Source: Spongiicolonus versatilis (GTDB taxonomy: Bacteria; Pseudomonadota; Gammaproteobacteria; Arenicellales; Spongiicolonaceae). Taken from it: a DNA stretch of 6,667 bases. Positions 4,422 through 6,667 of this stretch are shown here, one piece after another. The position numbers and the translations under genes are program-made. The notes beneath the pieces are model-generated. The model searched no databases, was not told the origin of the DNA, and was given only the letters and a program-made list of their open reading frames with translations. The DNA lies in assembly GCA_028286165.1 (NCBI GenBank), contig JAPYMU010000067.1, forward strand, positions 1 through 6,667. The letters are read 5' to 3'. Each line of letters begins with the position of its first letter. Within the stretch, counting starts at the first letter, position 1.

Positions 4422-6667
4422 ATGGTTTACCTCGTCGCCCTCGCCGTTGTTCTTGCGCTGCTGTTTGTGCATGCAAGGCGCGCGCTGCCGCGCGAGGTGT
4501 GGCTGGCCGGCGGCGCCGGGCTGCTTTTGCTGCTCAGCCTCGGCGGCGGCATCGGGTTTTTTTCCGGGCTGCTGCTGTGGATTCTGTTTCTCGGCGGCGC
4601 GGCGGTGATGTTGACGCCGGCCTGGCGCATGCGCTGGCTGAGCGCGCCGCTGCTGGCGCGCATCCGCAAAACCCTGCCGCCGGTGTCGGCCACCGAGCGC
4701 GAGGCCATCGATGCCGGCACGGTGTGGTGGGACGCACAATTGTTCCGCGGCGACCCGGACTTCGGCGCACTGCTGGCGACAAAGCCGGCCGCCCTCACCG
4801 CCGCCGAGCGCGCTTATCTCGATGGGCCGGTGGAGGAGTTGTGCGCGATGCTGGATGACTGGGAAATCACCGAAAACCGCGACCTGCCGCCGGCGGTGTG
4901 GAATTTTCTGAAGGAAAAAAAGTTTTTCGCCATCAACATTCCGCAGCGCTACGGCGGCCTCGGTTTTTCACCGGCGGCCAACTCGGCGGTGGTGCTGAAG
5001 GTGTGCAGCCGCAGTTCCAGCGCCGGGGTGACGGTGATGGTGCCCAACTCCCTCGGCCCCGCCGAGTTGCTGCTGCACTACGGCACCGAGGAGCAGAAAA
5101 ACCACCACTTGCCGCGCCTCGCCGCCGGCCGCGACATTCCATGCTTCGCCCTCACCGGTCCGTGGGCCGGCAGCGACGCCGCAAGCATGACCGACAGCGG
5201 CGTGCTCACCGAAGTGGAGCGCGGCGGTACCAAAGTGCTGGGCTTCAAAGTCACCTGCGACAAGCGCTACATCACGTTGGCCCCGGTGGCCACCGTTATC
5301 GGACTCGCGTTTCGCGCCTGTGACCCGGACGGCCTGCTGGGCGGCGGCGATCCGGACCTCGGCATCACCTGCGCGCTGGTGCCGCACAACGCCCCGGGAC
5401 TCAGCCTCGGCGCCCGCCACCGGCCGCTGTCGGCGGTTTTCATGAACGGCCCCATTCGCGGCGACGAGGTCTTCGTTCCGCTGGATTGGATCATCGGCGG
5501 CCGCGACGGCATCGGCAAAGGCTGGCGCATGCTGATGGAATCCCTCGCCGCCGGCCGCGCCATTTCGCTGCCGGCCTCCGGGGTCGCCATGGCCAAACTG
5601 GCCTGCGCCGCCAGCGGCGCCTACGCCCGGGTACGCCGCCAGTTCAACCTGCCCATCAGCAAATTTGAAGGCGTGGAAGAAGTCCTCGCGCGCATGGGCG
5701 GCACCACCTACGCCATGGACGCCGCCCGGCGGCTGACCCTGGCCGCGCTGCTGCAGGGGGAAAAACCGTCGGTGATTTCGGCCATGGTCAAGTTCCACCT
5801 CACCGAGGGCGGGCGGCGCGTGGTGTGCGACGCCATGGACATCCACGGCGGCCGCGGCATCTGCGCCGGCCCGGCCAACTACCTCGCCGCCGCCTACCAG
5901 CAGTTGCCCATCGCCATCACCGTGGAGGGCGCCAACATCCTGACCCGCAGTTTAATCATCTTCGGCCAGGGCGCCATGCGCTGCCACCCGTTCCTGCTGC
6001 GCGAGATGGCCGCCGCCGCTGACGATGGCGACGATGCGCTGCACGAGTTTGACCGCGTCCTGTGCGAACACCTGGCGTACACCGCCGGCAATGCGGCGCG
6101 CGCTTTTGTCCGCGCCGTTGGCGGCGGGTTCACGGTTAAAGTGCCGCCCGCCGCCGGCGGAAGCGAGCGCAACTACTACCGCCGGGCGGCCAGATGGTGC
6201 GCGGCGTTTGCGCTGCTGGCCGATGTGTCGCTGCTGCTGCTCGGCGGCGCGTTGAAGCGCAGGGAAAAAATCGCCGGCCGTTTCGCCGATGCGCTGGGGC
6301 ATCTGTATTTGTGCAGCGCGGCGTTGAAAATCTTCCACGAAGACGGCGCGCCGGAAGAGGACCGCCCGCTGCTGGCCTGGGCCTGTGAGCACAGCCTGGC
6401 CGAGGTGGAAACGGCGCTGCAGGGCGTGCTGCACAATTTTCCCTCGCGCGCGATGGCGGCGGCGTTGCGGCTGGCGGTGGCGCCCTTTGGTTTTCGCGCA
6501 TCGCCGCCGGCCGATGCAACCGGCGCAAAAATCGCCGCGCTGATGACCACGCCGGGGCCGGCGCGCGAGCGGCTGGTGAACGGAATTTACCGCAGCGCCG
6601 ATGCCGCCGATGTCACCGGCCGGCTGGAGCACGCCCTCACCGCCGTCCTGCGCGCGGAACCGGTGGA
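4422..6667 (+). CDS. fadE: Membrane-associated acyl-CoA dehydrogenase FadE, C-terminus cut by window
   Basis: FadE catalyses the first step of fatty-acid beta-oxidation, oxidising acyl-CoA to trans-2-enoyl-CoA with FAD. The frame is open from the ATG at 4422 to the window edge (748 residues). E. coli FadE has 814, so perhaps 60-75 residues are missing. Two hydrophobic segments (about 1-16 and 27-65) should anchor it in the inner membrane, as in E. coli. Family landmarks follow in order: EAIDAGTVWWDAQLF (94-108), FFAINIPQRYGGLGFSP (168-184), VPNSLGPAELLLHYGTEEQK (207-226), CFALTGPWAGSDA (241-253) and KRYITLAP. The motif ITVEGANILTRS then supplies E502, in the position of the catalytic glutamate of acyl-CoA dehydrogenases, followed by FGQGAMRCHP and the FadE-specific C-terminal region (DUF1974 type). 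One oddity is W248 where E. coli FadE has Glu and most relatives Gly. There is no Shine-Dalgarno sequence in the 6-base gap after the upstream gene, so translation may depend on coupling. The long N-terminal membrane region and C-terminal extension separate it from the short soluble acyl-CoA dehydrogenases. Confidence 0.96.
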   Translation, partial: MVYLVALAVVLALLFVHARRALPREVWLAGGAGLLLLLSLGGGIGFFSGLLLWILFLGGAAVMLTPAWRMRWLSAPLLARIRKTLPPVSATEREAIDAGTVWWDAQLFRGDPDFGALLATKPAALTAAERAYLDGPVEELCAMLDDWEITENRDLPPAVWNFLKEKKFFAINIPQRYGGLGFSPAANSAVVLKVCSRSSSAGVTVMVPNSLGPAELLLHYGTEEQKNHHLPRLAAGRDIPCFALTGPWAGSDAASMTDSGVLTEVERGGTKVLGFKVTCDKRYITLAPVATVIGLAFRACDPDGLLGGGDPDLGITCALVPHNAPGLSLGARHRPLSAVFMNGPIRGDEVFVPLDWIIGGRDGIGKGWRMLMESLAAGRAISLPASGVAMAKLACAASGAYARVRRQFNLPISKFEGVEEVLARMGGTTYAMDAARRLTLAALLQGEKPSVISAMVKFHLTEGGRRVVCDAMDIHGGRGICAGPANYLAAAYQQLPIAITVEGANILTRSLIIFGQGAMRCHPFLLREMAAAADDGDDALHEFDRVLCEHLAYTAGNAARAFVRAVGGGFTVKVPPAAGGSERNYYRRAARWCAAFALLADVSLLLLGGALKRREKIAGRFADALGHLYLCSAALKIFHEDGAPEEDRPLLAWACEHSLAEVETALQGVLHNFPSRAMAAALRLAVAPFGFRASPPADATGAKIAALMTTPGPARERLVNGIYRSADAADVTGRLEHALTAVLRAEPV

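Noticed and set aside
3939..4739. 266-codon minus-strand frame across the Gfo/Idh-fadE junction
   Set aside because: It is antisense to two motif-bearing genes and encodes a His/Ala/Arg-rich sequence without domains.
4968..5846. 292-codon minus-strand frame inside fadE
   Set aside because: It lies wholly opposite conserved FadE sequence and has the same low-complexity character as the other shadows.

Overview
The window looks like a stretch of a GC-rich bacterial chromosome, most likely from an uncultivated gammaproteobacterium. The main clue is a long membrane-type FadE acyl-CoA dehydrogenase of the E. coli kind, a form best known from Gammaproteobacteria. This placement is inference from gene content. 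No RNA gene, mobile element, CRISPR array or phage gene is visible.

There are five genes in two divergent blocks, and they fill almost all the sequence. On the minus strand, read from right to left, are ilvD (dihydroxy-acid dehydratase, valine/isoleucine synthesis), a 336-residue protein of unknown function ending in an NTF2/SnoaL-like fold, and the first 209 residues of a GMC-family flavin oxidoreductase that runs off the left edge. The ilvD-to-orf336 gap is 9 bases; the orf336-to-GMC gap is 42 bases and holds a good extended -10 promoter. On the plus strand a Gfo/Idh/MocA dehydrogenase, resembling UDP-GlcNAc 3-dehydrogenases of the GnnA type, is followed 6 bases later by fadE, which runs off the right edge with 748 residues visible.

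The 78-base gap between the blocks (3375-3452) is the most structured non-coding stretch. It carries two mirror-image extended -10 promoters (TGCTATACT in each direction) forming a perfect 10-base inverted repeat, with a 9-bp GC-only hairpin between them. The promoters sit so close to the start codons that the Gfo/Idh mRNA is predicted to be leaderless and the ilvD leader only a few bases long. Almost the same -10 motif reappears ahead of the GMC gene.

The genes do not form one obvious pathway: they cover branched-chain amino-acid synthesis, fatty-acid beta-oxidation, a nucleotide-sugar-like dehydrogenase and an alcohol/choline-type oxidase or dehydrogenase. The best candidate for something undescribed is orf336. 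Its N-terminal half is distinctly lower in GC than its neighbours, matches no family I can name with confidence, and may be the front part of a restriction-endonuclease-like protein whose catalytic core has been replaced by the NTF2-like domain. I see no clear new multi-gene system here.
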